From the NCBI GenBank assembly GCA_900540845.1, contig UQHS01000005.1, positions 1 through 64,000 on the forward strand: a stretch of DNA of 64,000 nt, read 5' to 3'. The DNA comes from an uncultured Collinsella sp. Lineage in GTDB: Bacteria > Actinomycetota > Coriobacteriia > Coriobacteriales > Coriobacteriaceae. The notes under the pieces were generated by a model. That model ran no database searches and was not told where the DNA came from. It was given only the letters and a program-made list of their open reading frames with translations. The number at the start of each line of letters is the position of its first letter. Positions within the stretch are counted from its first letter, which is position 1. A program made the translations under genes and the position numbers. Below are positions 48,097-56,920 of the stretch, one piece after another.

Positions 48097-49059
48097 ATGC
48101 CCGACAGCAAGCAGTATTACATCGGTATCGATGTGGGTGGCACCTCCGTTAAGGAGGGGTTGTTCGACGAGAACGGTACCCTGCTTGGTAAGGTGAGCGT
48201 TCCCACGCCGTCTCTTGCCGAGGAAGCCGGATACGCTGCGGTCGTGGGCGGTATCGAGGAGCTCATGGGTTCCGTCCAGCAGCCCATGCTGTTTGTGCGC
48301 GGCGTCGGCCTGGCGCTTCCCTGCCCGGTGCCCGCCAGCGGCAACATCACGCTTGCGGCAAACATCAAGATCAACGCGCCGGAGCTCAAGGCGGCTCTTG
48401 AATCTCGTTGCCCCAACGCGGCCGTGCGATATGTGAACGACGCGAATGCTGCCGCCATGGGCGAGCTTTGGCGTGGTAGCGCCAAGGGTCATCGCAGCAT
48501 GGTGATGGTCACGATCGGCACCGGTTTGGGCGGCGGCGTCGTGGTGAACGGCGACGTCATCGACGGTGCATTTGGCGCGGGCGGCGAGATTGGCCACATG
48601 TGCGTCAATCCCGACGAGACGCGCACGTGCGGCTGCGGCAACAAGGGCTGTTTGGAGCAGTATGCCTCGGCAACGGGCGTGGTGAGCAATTACCTGCGCG
48701 AGTGCGAGGCCCGCGGCGTTGAGCCCATCGAGCTGTCCGGTACGAGCGATTCCCGCTCTGTGTTCCAGGCGTGCCGCGAGGGCGACGAGGTTGCCCTGGC
48801 TGCCGTGGACGCCATGACCGAGTACCTGTCGCGTGGTCTCCAGATCATTTCTGCCGTGGTCGACCCCGAGGTGTACGTTTTGGGCGGCGGCGCATCCGCC
48901 TCTGCCGATGTGTATCTCGAGCAGCTGCGCTCCAAGTTTGCCGCTCGCGCCCTATCCGTTAGCGTGAAGACTCCCATTGAGGTCGCCGAGCTGGGTAACG
49001 ACGCGGGCATCATCGGCGCTGCTTACGTGGCGCTGCGAGCCTCTTCCTGCGAGGTATAA
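48097..49059 (+). CDS. ROK-family glucokinase-like sugar kinase
   Basis: The 320-residue protein has the ATP-binding GIDVGGTSVKEG, a middle TIGTGLGGGVVVNG, and the zinc-binding ROK motif GEIGHMCVNPDETRTCGCGN, where His and the Cys residues hold zinc. It has no N-terminal helix-turn-helix, so it is a kinase and not a repressor. Glucose is the likely substrate but is not proved. The start at 48097 follows AAAGGAG. Confidence 0.92.
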   Translation: MPDSKQYYIGIDVGGTSVKEGLFDENGTLLGKVSVPTPSLAEEAGYAAVVGGIEELMGSVQQPMLFVRGVGLALPCPVPASGNITLAANIKINAPELKAALESRCPNAAVRYVNDANAAAMGELWRGSAKGHRSMVMVTIGTGLGGGVVVNGDVIDGAFGAGGEIGHMCVNPDETRTCGCGNKGCLEQYASATGVVSNYLRECEARGVEPIELSGTSDSRSVFQACREGDEVALAAVDAMTEYLSRGLQIISAVVDPEVYVLGGGASASADVYLEQLRSKFAARALSVSVKTPIEVAELGNDAGIIGAAYVALRASSCEV

Positions 49060-49106
49060 CTCGGAAGACGCTGGGTGCTTCTCCCTGCGAGGTGCAAGCG
49101 CAGGGT

Positions 49107-49155
49107 AGCGCGGCGCGCCACGGTGCACATGCTCCGTTAGCGCGCCGCGCTTTTT
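49107..49155 (+). terminator. Intrinsic terminator of the ROK kinase
   Basis: AGCGCGGCGCGC pairs with GCGCGCCGCGC and is followed by TTTTT. It overlaps the last codons of the convergent MFS gene. Confidence 0.88.
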
Positions 49156-50357
49156 GCGTTTCCCCCGGTTTTACGCACCGCAAGCTCGGCAAGAACGGTG
49201 TTTGCGCAGAAAAGCGCGGCGATCATGACGGGAATGAGCGCCGCCCCGCCAGCCTCCGCGACGAGCCCGAAGATGGGCGGAACGAGCATCGAGCCCGCAT
49301 AAGCGCAGGCCATCTGAAGGCTGACCAGCCCCTGCGACGCTTTCGATCCAAAGCGCTTAGGCGTAAGGGCGACGATGCTGGGGTAAATGGGCGCGCAACC
49401 CAAACCCATGAGAAGAATGGAGACGCCCGCGGCGACTGTTCCATCGAGCGCCAGCAGGCCCAGCAGGCCGCATGCGATGAGCGCCTGTCCAACGCGAATC
49501 TGGTTTTCGCTGGTAAGCCATTGCGCGATGAAGCCGGAAACAAGTCGGCCGACGGTGATGCCGAGGTAGAACTGGGCGACGATGGACGCCGCCGTTGCCG
49601 TGCCTATTCCGCGAACCATGACCAGGTAGCTTGCGATCCACAGTCCAACAGAGCCCTCAAGAGCACAGTAACAGCCAAACGACCCGATTGACGCGATGGC
49701 TCCGGGAAGCCTGAGCAGCTCACGATTGGTAAGAGGGCTGCTCGTGTCATCGGAGTTGGCGGGCTCGGAGCTTGCGGCGGAAGGCTCGTCGCCGTCGACT
49801 GCGCGGGGGTCGGTGGTTTTCCAAAGCGGAAGCGAGAAGAGCAAGACGGCGGTGATTGCGGCCTGAATGATGCCAATCGCGATGTATCCTCCATGCCAGC
49901 TCATGGGCCCTGCCAGCGCCCAACCCATAACAAGTGGGCCAATGCTCGCGCCAATGCCCCAGCAGCAATGGAGCCAGCTCATGTGGCGCGCTCCGTAATG
50001 AAGGGCAACATAGTTGTTGAGAACCGAGTCGATCGCACCCGCTCCGAGTCCGTAGGGGAGGGCGATGAGGCAGAGCTGCCAAAACGATTGGGCCGCGGAG
50101 AAGCCGAGAATCGCCCCAGCGGTGAGGGCAACCGAAAGCGCCGTGAGGCGCCCCGTGCCAAGGCGATGCACAAGTCGAGCGGTGAGCAGCGAGGACACGA
50201 TGGTGCAGCACGAGATGATGATCGAGATGACGCTTTGAGCAGCAATGGGAGCGCCGAGGTCGATATGTATGACGGGCCAAGCGGTACCCAGGAGCGAATC
50301 GGGGAGACCCAGCGAAATAAAGGTGAGATAGATGACGGCGAGAAGAAGAGATGCCAT
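49137..50357 (-). CDS. MFS transporter
   Basis: The 406-residue protein has twelve hydrophobic segments in two halves, with a hydrophilic central loop (about residues 185-215, TDPRAVDGDEPSAASSEPANS). The pattern DSLLGTAWPVIHIDLG near the start and GLGAGAIDSVLNNYVA in the fourth segment resemble the FucP/YbjJ-like group of MFS sugar or drug transporters. The substrate is unknown. The start at 50357 has a modest ribosome site. It is convergent with the ROK kinase, whose terminator overlaps its last codons. Confidence 0.9.
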   Translation of the reverse strand: MASLLLAVIYLTFISLGLPDSLLGTAWPVIHIDLGAPIAAQSVISIIISCCTIVSSLLTARLVHRLGTGRLTALSVALTAGAILGFSAAQSFWQLCLIALPYGLGAGAIDSVLNNYVALHYGARHMSWLHCCWGIGASIGPLVMGWALAGPMSWHGGYIAIGIIQAAITAVLLFSLPLWKTTDPRAVDGDEPSAASSEPANSDDTSSPLTNRELLRLPGAIASIGSFGCYCALEGSVGLWIASYLVMVRGIGTATAASIVAQFYLGITVGRLVSGFIAQWLTSENQIRVGQALIACGLLGLLALDGTVAAGVSILLMGLGCAPIYPSIVALTPKRFGSKASQGLVSLQMACAYAGSMLVPPIFGLVAEAGGAALIPVMIAALFCANTVLAELAVRKTGGNAKSAAR

Positions 50358-50513
50358 AGATGCTCCGAAGCTGATGGAGGGGGACGGATATGGGCTGGAT
50401 GGGGCGAGGCCACGAAGGCTGGGCGCGCCGCGGTGCGCCCGCTGAAAGACGGGTGTTCGAAGCCCCGCAAGGGCGGGTACGCGACCTTGCGGGCAGCCCT
50501 GACCTGATTTTGG

Positions 50514-51362
50514 TTAGAGCCTGTGGAAGATGGGCTCCATGTGATCAAACGTGCAGAACTCGGTAAAGCCGATGTCCTTCAGGCGCTCGCGCATCATGGG
50601 GATGTGCGCCCCTAGATGCTCGGGCTTATGCGAGTCACTGCCTGTTGTGAGGATGCTGCCGCCAAGATCGCGGTACAGACGCAGGATCTGGGTGCTGGGC
50701 GCGAGGTCGGACAGCCCATAGCGAATGGAGGACGTGTTGAGCTCGATGCCCTTGCCGCGACGGATCGCCTCTTTAAGAATCTCGGCAATGATGTCGCGGG
50801 CGTTCGAATCGGGCCAGGGCCCCAGCTGGTCGTAGCGTTTGATCAGGTCAAGGTGCCCGAGCACAGACCAGTCGTCAAACGATTGCACCACGCGGAGCAT
50901 CTCCTCGTAATACTGCATGTTGTATTCAGCTTGCGTGCGGCCCTGCTGGAAGGTGCCGTTCCAGAACTCCTCGTTGCCCACTTGGTGAATGGAAAGGATG
51001 ATGAAGTCCCAGTTGTCGGCAAACTGTTCAAAGAGCGCGTGGAATCGGTTGGCGGTGTGCGACTGAACACCGAATTCCATGCCGGTTTTGACGGAGAGCT
51101 CTGGCGCAAAGCGCTCGCGGACGCGCTCGATCGCAGGGAAATAGCGCTCGTAGTCAACGTTGATCGAGGGCTTGCCCTCAAAGATTCTGGCGCTTGAGGG
51201 GTCGCGGCGATATTCGTCCCAGTCGGGGCGCACGCCGTAGTCCACGTGGTCGGTGATGCAGATCTCGTCGATGCCACGCTCGATAGCAAGGCTGCAGACG
51301 TCTTCGAGTTGAAGGACGGAGTCGTCGGAGAATTCGGTGTGAACGTGGTAGTCGGCGAGCAT
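50514..51362 (-). CDS. PHP-domain phosphatase (histidinol-phosphatase HisJ-like)
   Basis: The 282-residue protein has the PHP metal motifs YHVHTEFSDDS (His-x-His), ITDHVDYGV, FGVQSHTAN, ILSIHQVGNEE, LGHLDLIKRY and TGSDSHKPEHLG. This order matches HisJ-type histidinol phosphate phosphatase. No other his genes are adjacent. An N-terminal ATG follows directly from a metal motif, so the domain starts at once. Confidence 0.9.
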   Translation of the reverse strand: MLADYHVHTEFSDDSVLQLEDVCSLAIERGIDEICITDHVDYGVRPDWDEYRRDPSSARIFEGKPSINVDYERYFPAIERVRERFAPELSVKTGMEFGVQSHTANRFHALFEQFADNWDFIILSIHQVGNEEFWNGTFQQGRTQAEYNMQYYEEMLRVVQSFDDWSVLGHLDLIKRYDQLGPWPDSNARDIIAEILKEAIRRGKGIELNTSSIRYGLSDLAPSTQILRLYRDLGGSILTTGSDSHKPEHLGAHIPMMRERLKDIGFTEFCTFDHMEPIFHRL

Positions 51363-51624
51363 GAGACTCCAATCATCGAGACGAAGTCCGCATCACGAGC
51401 GGCAAGAATCGGCAGAATTGGCCAAGTTCGTGCCGCTTGTGAGGCGGACGTGCGCACAGATATACCCCGTCGGCGCGTGTTCGCTCTCGGAAGGGCGCCG
51501 GCATCAAAGGGCGGGGTGTTCGTATTCCGCACGGTATGATACCGCGCGTTCACAATGGTGGCGCGCCGTCGTCTGCGCGTTACAATAGCTTTATATGTGC
51601 ATCCACTACAAGGGAGGAACCCTC

Positions 51625-52566
51625 ATGGCTAACGTCCTCGTGTTTGGACACCAGAACCCCGACAACGACGCCATAATGTCGTCCGTTGTCCTGTCCCAGC
51701 TGCTCAACCAGGTCGAGTTCGACGGCAACACCTACACCGCGTGCTGCCTCGGCCCGCTGCCTGCCGAGTCCGCCAAGCTGCTCGAGGACGCCGGCGTCCC
51801 CGTCCCGACGCTCATCGACGCCATCGAGCCCGCCGCCGAGGGCGAAGAGGCTCAGCGCGTCATTCTGTGCGACCACAATGAGCCCGGCCAGTCCGTCGCG
51901 GGTCTTGAGAACGCCACCATCTTCGGCGTCGTGGACCACCACCGTTTCGGTGGCTTCACCACCGCCGCTCCGCTGCACATCGTCGCCCTGCCCTGGGGCT
52001 CCTCTTGCTCCATCGTGGCCAAGCTGTTCGACGTGCTTGGCGTTGAGCCTTCCGATACCCAGGCAAAGCTGCTGCTTTCCGCCATGATGACCGACACCCT
52101 CATGCTCAAGAGCCCCACCGCCACCGCCGTGGACGCCGTGATTGCCAAGAAGCTCGGCGAGCAGATTGGCGTCGATCCGGTCAAGTTCGGCATGGAGGTT
52201 TTCCTCACTCGTCCGTCCGGCTCCTTCACCGCCGCCGAGATGGTGGGCAACGACATCAAGATGTTCGAGGTCGCCGGCAAGAAGCTCCTCATTGGCCAGT
52301 ATGAGACGGTCGACAAGTCCCGCGCGCTCGGCATGATCCCCGAGATTCGCGAGGCCATGCGCGCGTATCAGGCCGACAAGGACGCCGACGGCATCGTGCT
52401 TTGCCTGACCGACATCATGGAGGAGGGCTCCCAGGTCCTGCTCGAGGGCGACACCGCCGCCGCGCAGAAGGGCCTCGAGATCGAGGACGTGGCCGAGGGC
52501 GTGTGGATGCCCGGCGTGCTGTCCCGCAAGAAGCAGGTCGCCGCTCCCATCCTTGCCGCCAACTAG
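51625..52566 (+). CDS. ppaC: Manganese-dependent inorganic pyrophosphatase (family II)
   Basis: PpaC splits pyrophosphate. The 313-residue DHH protein has GHQNPDNDAIMSS, CDHNEPGQS, VVDHHRFGG and the C-terminal DHHA2 segment with LSRKKQVAAP, where the Ser-Arg-Lys-Lys residues bind pyrophosphate. The start at 51625 follows AGGGAGGA. It has its own promoter region and a strong hairpin behind. Confidence 0.95.
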   Translation: MANVLVFGHQNPDNDAIMSSVVLSQLLNQVEFDGNTYTACCLGPLPAESAKLLEDAGVPVPTLIDAIEPAAEGEEAQRVILCDHNEPGQSVAGLENATIFGVVDHHRFGGFTTAAPLHIVALPWGSSCSIVAKLFDVLGVEPSDTQAKLLLSAMMTDTLMLKSPTATAVDAVIAKKLGEQIGVDPVKFGMEVFLTRPSGSFTAAEMVGNDIKMFEVAGKKLLIGQYETVDKSRALGMIPEIREAMRAYQADKDADGIVLCLTDIMEEGSQVLLEGDTAAAQKGLEIEDVAEGVWMPGVLSRKKQVAAPILAAN

Positions 52567-52583
52567 GAATCACAAACGATAAC

Positions 52584-52617
52584 GAAGGCGCCGCATTCTT
52601 TGGAGTGCGGCGCCTTC
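52584..52617 (+). terminator. Strong hairpin after ppaC
   Basis: GAAGGCGCCGCA and its exact complement enclose a ten-base loop. The T-run is weak (GCATATAT), so the hairpin may work with other factors. Confidence 0.7.
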
Positions 52618-52862
52618 GCATATATGGAATCGCTCTAGAACCGATGATGAACATGTGTCGTTTAGCTGGGTTGTCTGGGTAGGATATTCTCCAGTAAGAC
52701 GCGACACGGGCGGCTCCATCGAGAGCAGATGCGAGCCGTTTTGGTTACCGCCCGTTTGGTGTGGCGTAAGGATTCGAGTGGGGACGCGCGGCCCGGGCGC
52801 TACGGCGCGGGAGTTGTGCGCGCTGGGTTCTCAGTTCGACCGCGGGCGAGACGAGGAGTGCC

Positions 52863-54233
52863 ATGGACGCACGGGAGCAGCTTGGTGCGCGCGAGCAGCT
52901 ATTCGACGAGACGCAGCGCAAACGCATTGAGCGCCGCGACATCTGGGAGCGCATCTCCGAGAACGGCACCATCGCCGCGGCGGTGATGGTGGCTGCGGCA
53001 ATCGCAGCCGTGATGTGCGCCAACAGTGACGCCTACGAGGCGGTTCACCATATTCTGATGGAGCCGATCTACATCGGTGTCGGGACGCACGCTGTGGCGA
53101 TCTCCGTCGAGATGTTCGTGAACGACTTTTTGATGGCGTTCTTCTTTTTGCTTGTGGGCATTGAGCTCAAGTACGAGATGACGGTGGGGGAGCTCAGGCG
53201 CCCGCGGCAGGCGTTGCTGCCGATGCTTGCCGCCGTGGGCGGCGTAGTGGTTCCCGCAACGATATATGCGCTGCTCAATCGCGGTGGCGCCACCAACGGG
53301 TGGGCAATTCCCATGGCGACGGACATCGCCTTCGCGCTCGGTGTTCTTTCGCTGCTGGGCAATCGCGTGCCCGCGGGCGTGCGCGTGTTTTTCTCGACGC
53401 TCGCCATTGCCGACGACCTCATCTCCATCGCGGCAATCGCCCTGTTTTACGGACAGGCCCCCGATCTCATGTGGCTCGGCGCGGCTGCCGTGGTCACGGT
53501 AGGGCTGTTCATGCTCAACAAGACGCAGCATTACCGCCTTGCGCCGTATATGGTGGGCGGTCTCTTCCTGTGGGTGTGCCTGTTCAAGTCGGGCGTGCAC
53601 GCGACGCTCGCGGGTGTCATCCTGGCGTTTGCCATCCCGGCGCGCTCGGGTATTAGGTTAGACAATCTAACCGATTGGATGCGAGGCTACATGCCCGATC
53701 TGGTGGATTGCTACGATGAAGACGCGCACATTTTGGGGCAGCACGACTTTACGCATGCCACGCTTGGGGCCGAGCGCGTGATGCACCGTGTGTCCCCGCC
53801 GCTCGTGCGGCTTGAGCGCAGGATCTCCACGGTGGTCAATTTCGCCATCCTGCCGCTGTTCGCCTTTGTGAACGCCCAGGTGCGCTTGGTCGGTGTCGAT
53901 CTGGTACAGCTGGCGCTCGATCCCGTGGCGATGGGCACATATTTTGGCATGCTGCTGGGCAAGCCCATCGGTATTGTGGGCACGACGTTTGTGCTGTTGA
54001 AGCTTGGTATCGCGGAGTTGCCGCGCCATGTGACGTGGCGTCATATTGTAGGCGTGGGCATATTGGGCGGCATCGGGTTCACGATGTCGATTCTCATTTC
54101 CGGGCTGGCGTTCCCCGTAGAGCCGTTTGAGATGCTCGCCGCCAAGGCCGCGATTCTCGCGGGTTCGGCGAGTGCGGCGATTATCGGCATGGGGTACATG
54201 GCGCTTGCCTGCAAAAAGGCAGAATCCGCCTAG
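52863..54233 (+). CDS. nhaA: Na+/H+ antiporter NhaA
   Basis: NhaA trades sodium for protons across the membrane. The 456-residue protein has the family motifs FFLLVGIELKYEM, TDIAFALGVLSLLG and TLAIADDLISI (the ion-binding Asp-Asp pair), with about twelve membrane segments. A soluble N-terminal part of about 35 residues precedes the first segment, and a charged loop lies at about 265-320. A preferred GAGG site lies seven bases upstream of 52863. Confidence 0.94.
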   Translation: MDAREQLGAREQLFDETQRKRIERRDIWERISENGTIAAAVMVAAAIAAVMCANSDAYEAVHHILMEPIYIGVGTHAVAISVEMFVNDFLMAFFFLLVGIELKYEMTVGELRRPRQALLPMLAAVGGVVVPATIYALLNRGGATNGWAIPMATDIAFALGVLSLLGNRVPAGVRVFFSTLAIADDLISIAAIALFYGQAPDLMWLGAAAVVTVGLFMLNKTQHYRLAPYMVGGLFLWVCLFKSGVHATLAGVILAFAIPARSGIRLDNLTDWMRGYMPDLVDCYDEDAHILGQHDFTHATLGAERVMHRVSPPLVRLERRISTVVNFAILPLFAFVNAQVRLVGVDLVQLALDPVAMGTYFGMLLGKPIGIVGTTFVLLKLGIAELPRHVTWRHIVGVGILGGIGFTMSILISGLAFPVEPFEMLAAKAAILAGSASAAIIGMGYMALACKKAESA

Positions 54234-54248
54234 GGCGGCACTCGCTTG

Positions 54249-54503
54249 TTATTCGACGGTCCCGTAGGTGGCACCCCAGCCATGTGCGGCGAGCGCCGAG
54301 TTGATCTGATCGCAGAGGCGCGGCCGGTCATAGGTCCCAGGGGGCACGAGGTTTACGATTTCGATCAGGTCGGGCGAGAGGTCTAGGATCTCCGCCTGCA
54401 CGATCAGGTCGAGTCGGTCGATGGTTTGTCTGCCGATGAACAGGCCGTCTATCAGGCGCTGCAGGTCTCCGTATTCTTCGGCTTGAAACATGCTCATCTG
54501 CAT
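54249..54503 (-). CDS. Small conserved-looking protein of unknown function
   Basis: This is an 84-residue soluble protein with no signal or membrane segment. It starts MQMSMFQAEEYGDLQRLIDG and ends with GWGATYGTVE. The N-terminus carries three Met in five residues; the first has a GGAG site five bases ahead. It lies eight bases downstream of the MutT-Vsr gene on the same strand and so is probably in its operon. I do not recognise the family. Confidence 0.75.
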   Translation of the reverse strand: MQMSMFQAEEYGDLQRLIDGLFIGRQTIDRLDLIVQAEILDLSPDLIEIVNLVPPGTYDRPRLCDQINSALAAHGWGATYGTVE

Positions 54504-54511
54504 GAGGGCTC

Positions 54512-55555
54512 CTAACGGTTAGTTGGGGCGCTGCGTACCGTTTCGATTACACGCTCCATGGTCTCATCAATCGTGTCGCGCTTGAGTTCGCATTCCCAGA
54601 TGCTCAGCGCGGTCCAGCCCATCTCATCGAGCTCGGCGAGCGCCCGCTTGTCGCGCTCGACGTTGCGGCGGAACTTCGCCTCCCAAAACTCGACATTTTT
54701 GCTGGGCATACTGGGGTTGCAGTGAGGGCAGCGATGCCAGTAGCACCCGTTGACGAAGATGGCGATCTTGCGGCCCGGGAACGCGATGTCAGGGCGACCG
54801 GGGGCCTTTGCCCAGTCGAGGCGATAGCCCGTGAGCCCTGCTGCGCGGAGGCGCTGTCGAACTAGCATTTCGGGTTTAGTGTCGCGCCGTTTGTTGCCCT
54901 GCATGGACTTGCGCACCGCAGCCCTCCGGCGCACAAGCGCGGTTTGGGCATCGGAGAGATGGGACGTGTCGACGCCGTCGAGCAGGTCGGGCTTCTTGCG
55001 GGCGCCCTTGCGGCGGGCTTTCGTTTTGCGGGCAGGCTTCTTGTGAGCGCCCTTGCGGGGCGCGGGCGAAACATCCGGCGCATACGCTCTCCCTGTGCTT
55101 GAGGACGGCTGCGAGGAGCCCTCCTCCGTAGCGACTTCGTCCGTATGTGCTGCGTCTTCGGCCAGCTGCACCAAGAGCTCGACAAGCTCAACATCGGCCG
55201 GCATCCACTCGAGCGTGGTGAGCGACATCTGCGGTACCCACCGCATTGCTCGCTGCCGATCGTTTGCCGCAACCTCGCCCGACTCGGGGTCGAGCTGGCA
55301 GAAGAAGCAGTTCATGGAGAGGTGAAAGTCGGGATAGTCATACTCGAGGGTGTAGAAATCCTGCAGGCTCGTGATGCGGACGTCGAGCTCCTCCAGAATC
55401 TCGCGCCTGCAAGCGTCTTGGGCGCTCTCCCCGTGCTCCACTTTGCCACCCGGGAACTCCCAGAGGCCCGCCATGGCTCCATACCCGCGTTGAACAGCGA
55501 GAATCTCGCCGCCGTCTCGCTGAATGATGCCCGCGGCGACGTGCACGGTTTTCAT
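54512..55555 (-). CDS. Nudix (MutT-like) hydrolase fused to a Vsr-type endonuclease
   Basis: The 347-residue protein has two enzymes in one chain. Residues 1-135 form a MutT-like Nudix domain with the Nudix box GGKVEHGESAQDACRREIL (from about residue 36), where the Glu residues bind metal. Residues about 215-330 match very short patch repair endonuclease Vsr: DTKPEMLVRQRLRAAGL, GRPDIAFPGRKIAIFVNGCY (Asp256), WHRCPHC and LSIWECELKR. A basic linker of Lys/Arg/Pro (about 165-190) joins them. Vsr usually nicks at T:G mismatches arising from a cytosine methylase, but no methylase gene is near. The pair may combine removal of oxidised nucleotides with mismatch repair. Start at 55555 has a modest site. 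Confidence 0.88.
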   Translation of the reverse strand: MKTVHVAAGIIQRDGGEILAVQRGYGAMAGLWEFPGGKVEHGESAQDACRREILEELDVRITSLQDFYTLEYDYPDFHLSMNCFFCQLDPESGEVAANDRQRAMRWVPQMSLTTLEWMPADVELVELLVQLAEDAAHTDEVATEEGSSQPSSSTGRAYAPDVSPAPRKGAHKKPARKTKARRKGARKKPDLLDGVDTSHLSDAQTALVRRRAAVRKSMQGNKRRDTKPEMLVRQRLRAAGLTGYRLDWAKAPGRPDIAFPGRKIAIFVNGCYWHRCPHCNPSMPSKNVEFWEAKFRRNVERDKRALAELDEMGWTALSIWECELKRDTIDETMERVIETVRSAPTNR

Positions 55556-55803
55556 AGGTCACCTCGTTTCTGGCTCATAGGGCGCAAGGCGCGCAAAGGC
55601 GGGATGCCCGCACGCTTGTATGTGCAAGCCCAATCCAGCACATCTGAGTCCTCGTTTTGTTTTTCACAAGCAACCTTACACGAATGCAACCATGCTGTAA
55701 GCCAAATCGATGGTTGCGAGGGACCCGCCCTGCGAGTATAGGGGTCGAAGAAAGGAAGGGTGGCCCAGAAGTTCGCACGCCACCGTGTGAGAGAGGACAC
55801 ATC

Positions 55804-55962
55804 ATGAACGAAGAGATGCTGCACGTGTCAACCGCGGGGTCCATGCACGAGGGGGCGATGATCCAGGCGAGCATGTCGCAGGTCGAGATGACCGTTTGGC
55901 TGTGCGTCATGGCCGTGCTCGCCACAGGAATGCTGGCGATTCTCTCAGTGGTCAGCGGGTAA
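55804..55962 (+). CDS. Small single-span membrane protein upstream of the ABC exporter
   Basis: This is a 52-residue protein. The N-terminal half is polar and Met-rich (HEGAMIQASMSQVEM) and the C-terminal half is one hydrophobic helix. A GAGAGAGGA site precedes the ATG. It ends about 34 bases before the ATP-binding protein gene, so it is probably in that operon. It may be a subunit or regulator of the exporter. Confidence 0.7.
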   Translation: MNEEMLHVSTAGSMHEGAMIQASMSQVEMTVWLCVMAVLATGMLAILSVVSG

Positions 55963-55996
55963 GATGGGCGCACGGAATACGAAAGGGATGACAAAG

Positions 55997-56920
55997 ATGA
56001 TGTTTGGAAAGAGCGGTAATCAGGGACCCCAGGTGCCAGCGGAAGTGATGGGCGGTTCTACAAGCGGGAACGGTGAGGTTCCGCGCGCGGCGCGTGTGGC
56101 TTTTGACGGGCCCGCGGGCGCTGCGGGCGCAGGCCTCGGCAACACCGTTGTCGGAACGCCGATTCTCGAGGTCCAGCATATCGAGAAGGTGTACGGCGGG
56201 CGCAATAATGCGACTCGCGCGCTGGTCGACGTGTCGTTCGCTGTCGGCAAGGGTGAGTTCGTGGGCATCATGGGTGCCTCGGGTTCTGGTAAGTCCACGC
56301 TACTCAACTGCGTGTCGACCATCGACACCGTGACGAGCGGCAGTGTGGTTATCAACGGCGCGGATGTCACGCGTCTCAAAAACGAGAAGCTCACGCGCTT
56401 TCGTCGCGAGCAGCTGGGGTTCATCTTCCAGGATTCAAACCTGCTCGACACGCTCACCGCGCGGGAAAACATCGCTTTGCCCCTCACGATTGCGCGCGTT
56501 CCTGCCAAGGAGACGCTCGCGCGCGTCGAGCAGGTGGCGCAGCGCCTGGATATCGCCGCCGTGCTGGACAAGTACCCCTATCAGATGTCTGGTGGCCAGC
56601 AGCAGCGCGTCGCCGCCGCCCGCGCCCTGGTGACTGATCCTGCGGTGATTCTGGCCGACGAACCCACCGGAGCGCTCGACTCCAAGAACGCCCGCCTGCT
56701 TTTGGAAAGCCTTGAGAGCATGAACCGCCAGTATCAGGCGACCGTCCTCATGGTTACGCACGACAGCTTCGCCGCGAGCTACACCAACCGCGTGCTGTTC
56801 ATTCGCGACGGCCGCATATTCACGGAACTGCGTCGCGGGTCGGCGAGCCGCCGCGAGTTCTTCGATCGCATCATGGAGGTTGTCGCGATGATGGGCGGGG
56901 AGGGTTCCGATGCTTTGTAA
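55997..56920 (+). CDS. ABC transporter ATP-binding protein (BceA/LolD-like)
   Basis: The 307-residue protein has the Walker [10 protein letters not shown] (residues 93-101), the Q-loop [10 protein letters not shown], the signature MSGGQQQR, Walker [13 protein letters not shown] and a switch His in MVTHDS. About 60 residues of Gly/Pro-rich sequence precede the ABC domain. Three in-frame ATGs occur close together; 55997 has the best distance from GAAAGGG. It overlaps the permease gene by 11 bases, so the two form one exporter of the MacB/BceAB kind. Confidence 0.92.
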   Translation: MMFGKSGNQGPQVPAEVMGGSTSGNGEVPRAARVAFDGPAGAAGAGLGNTVVGTPILEVQHIEKVYGGRNNATRALVDVSFAVGKGEFVGIMGASGSGKSTLLNCVSTIDTVTSGSVVINGADVTRLKNEKLTRFRREQLGFIFQDSNLLDTLTARENIALPLTIARVPAKETLARVEQVAQRLDIAAVLDKYPYQMSGGQQQRVAAARALVTDPAVILADEPTGALDSKNARLLLESLESMNRQYQATVLMVTHDSFAASYTNRVLFIRDGRIFTELRRGSASRREFFDRIMEVVAMMGGEGSDAL

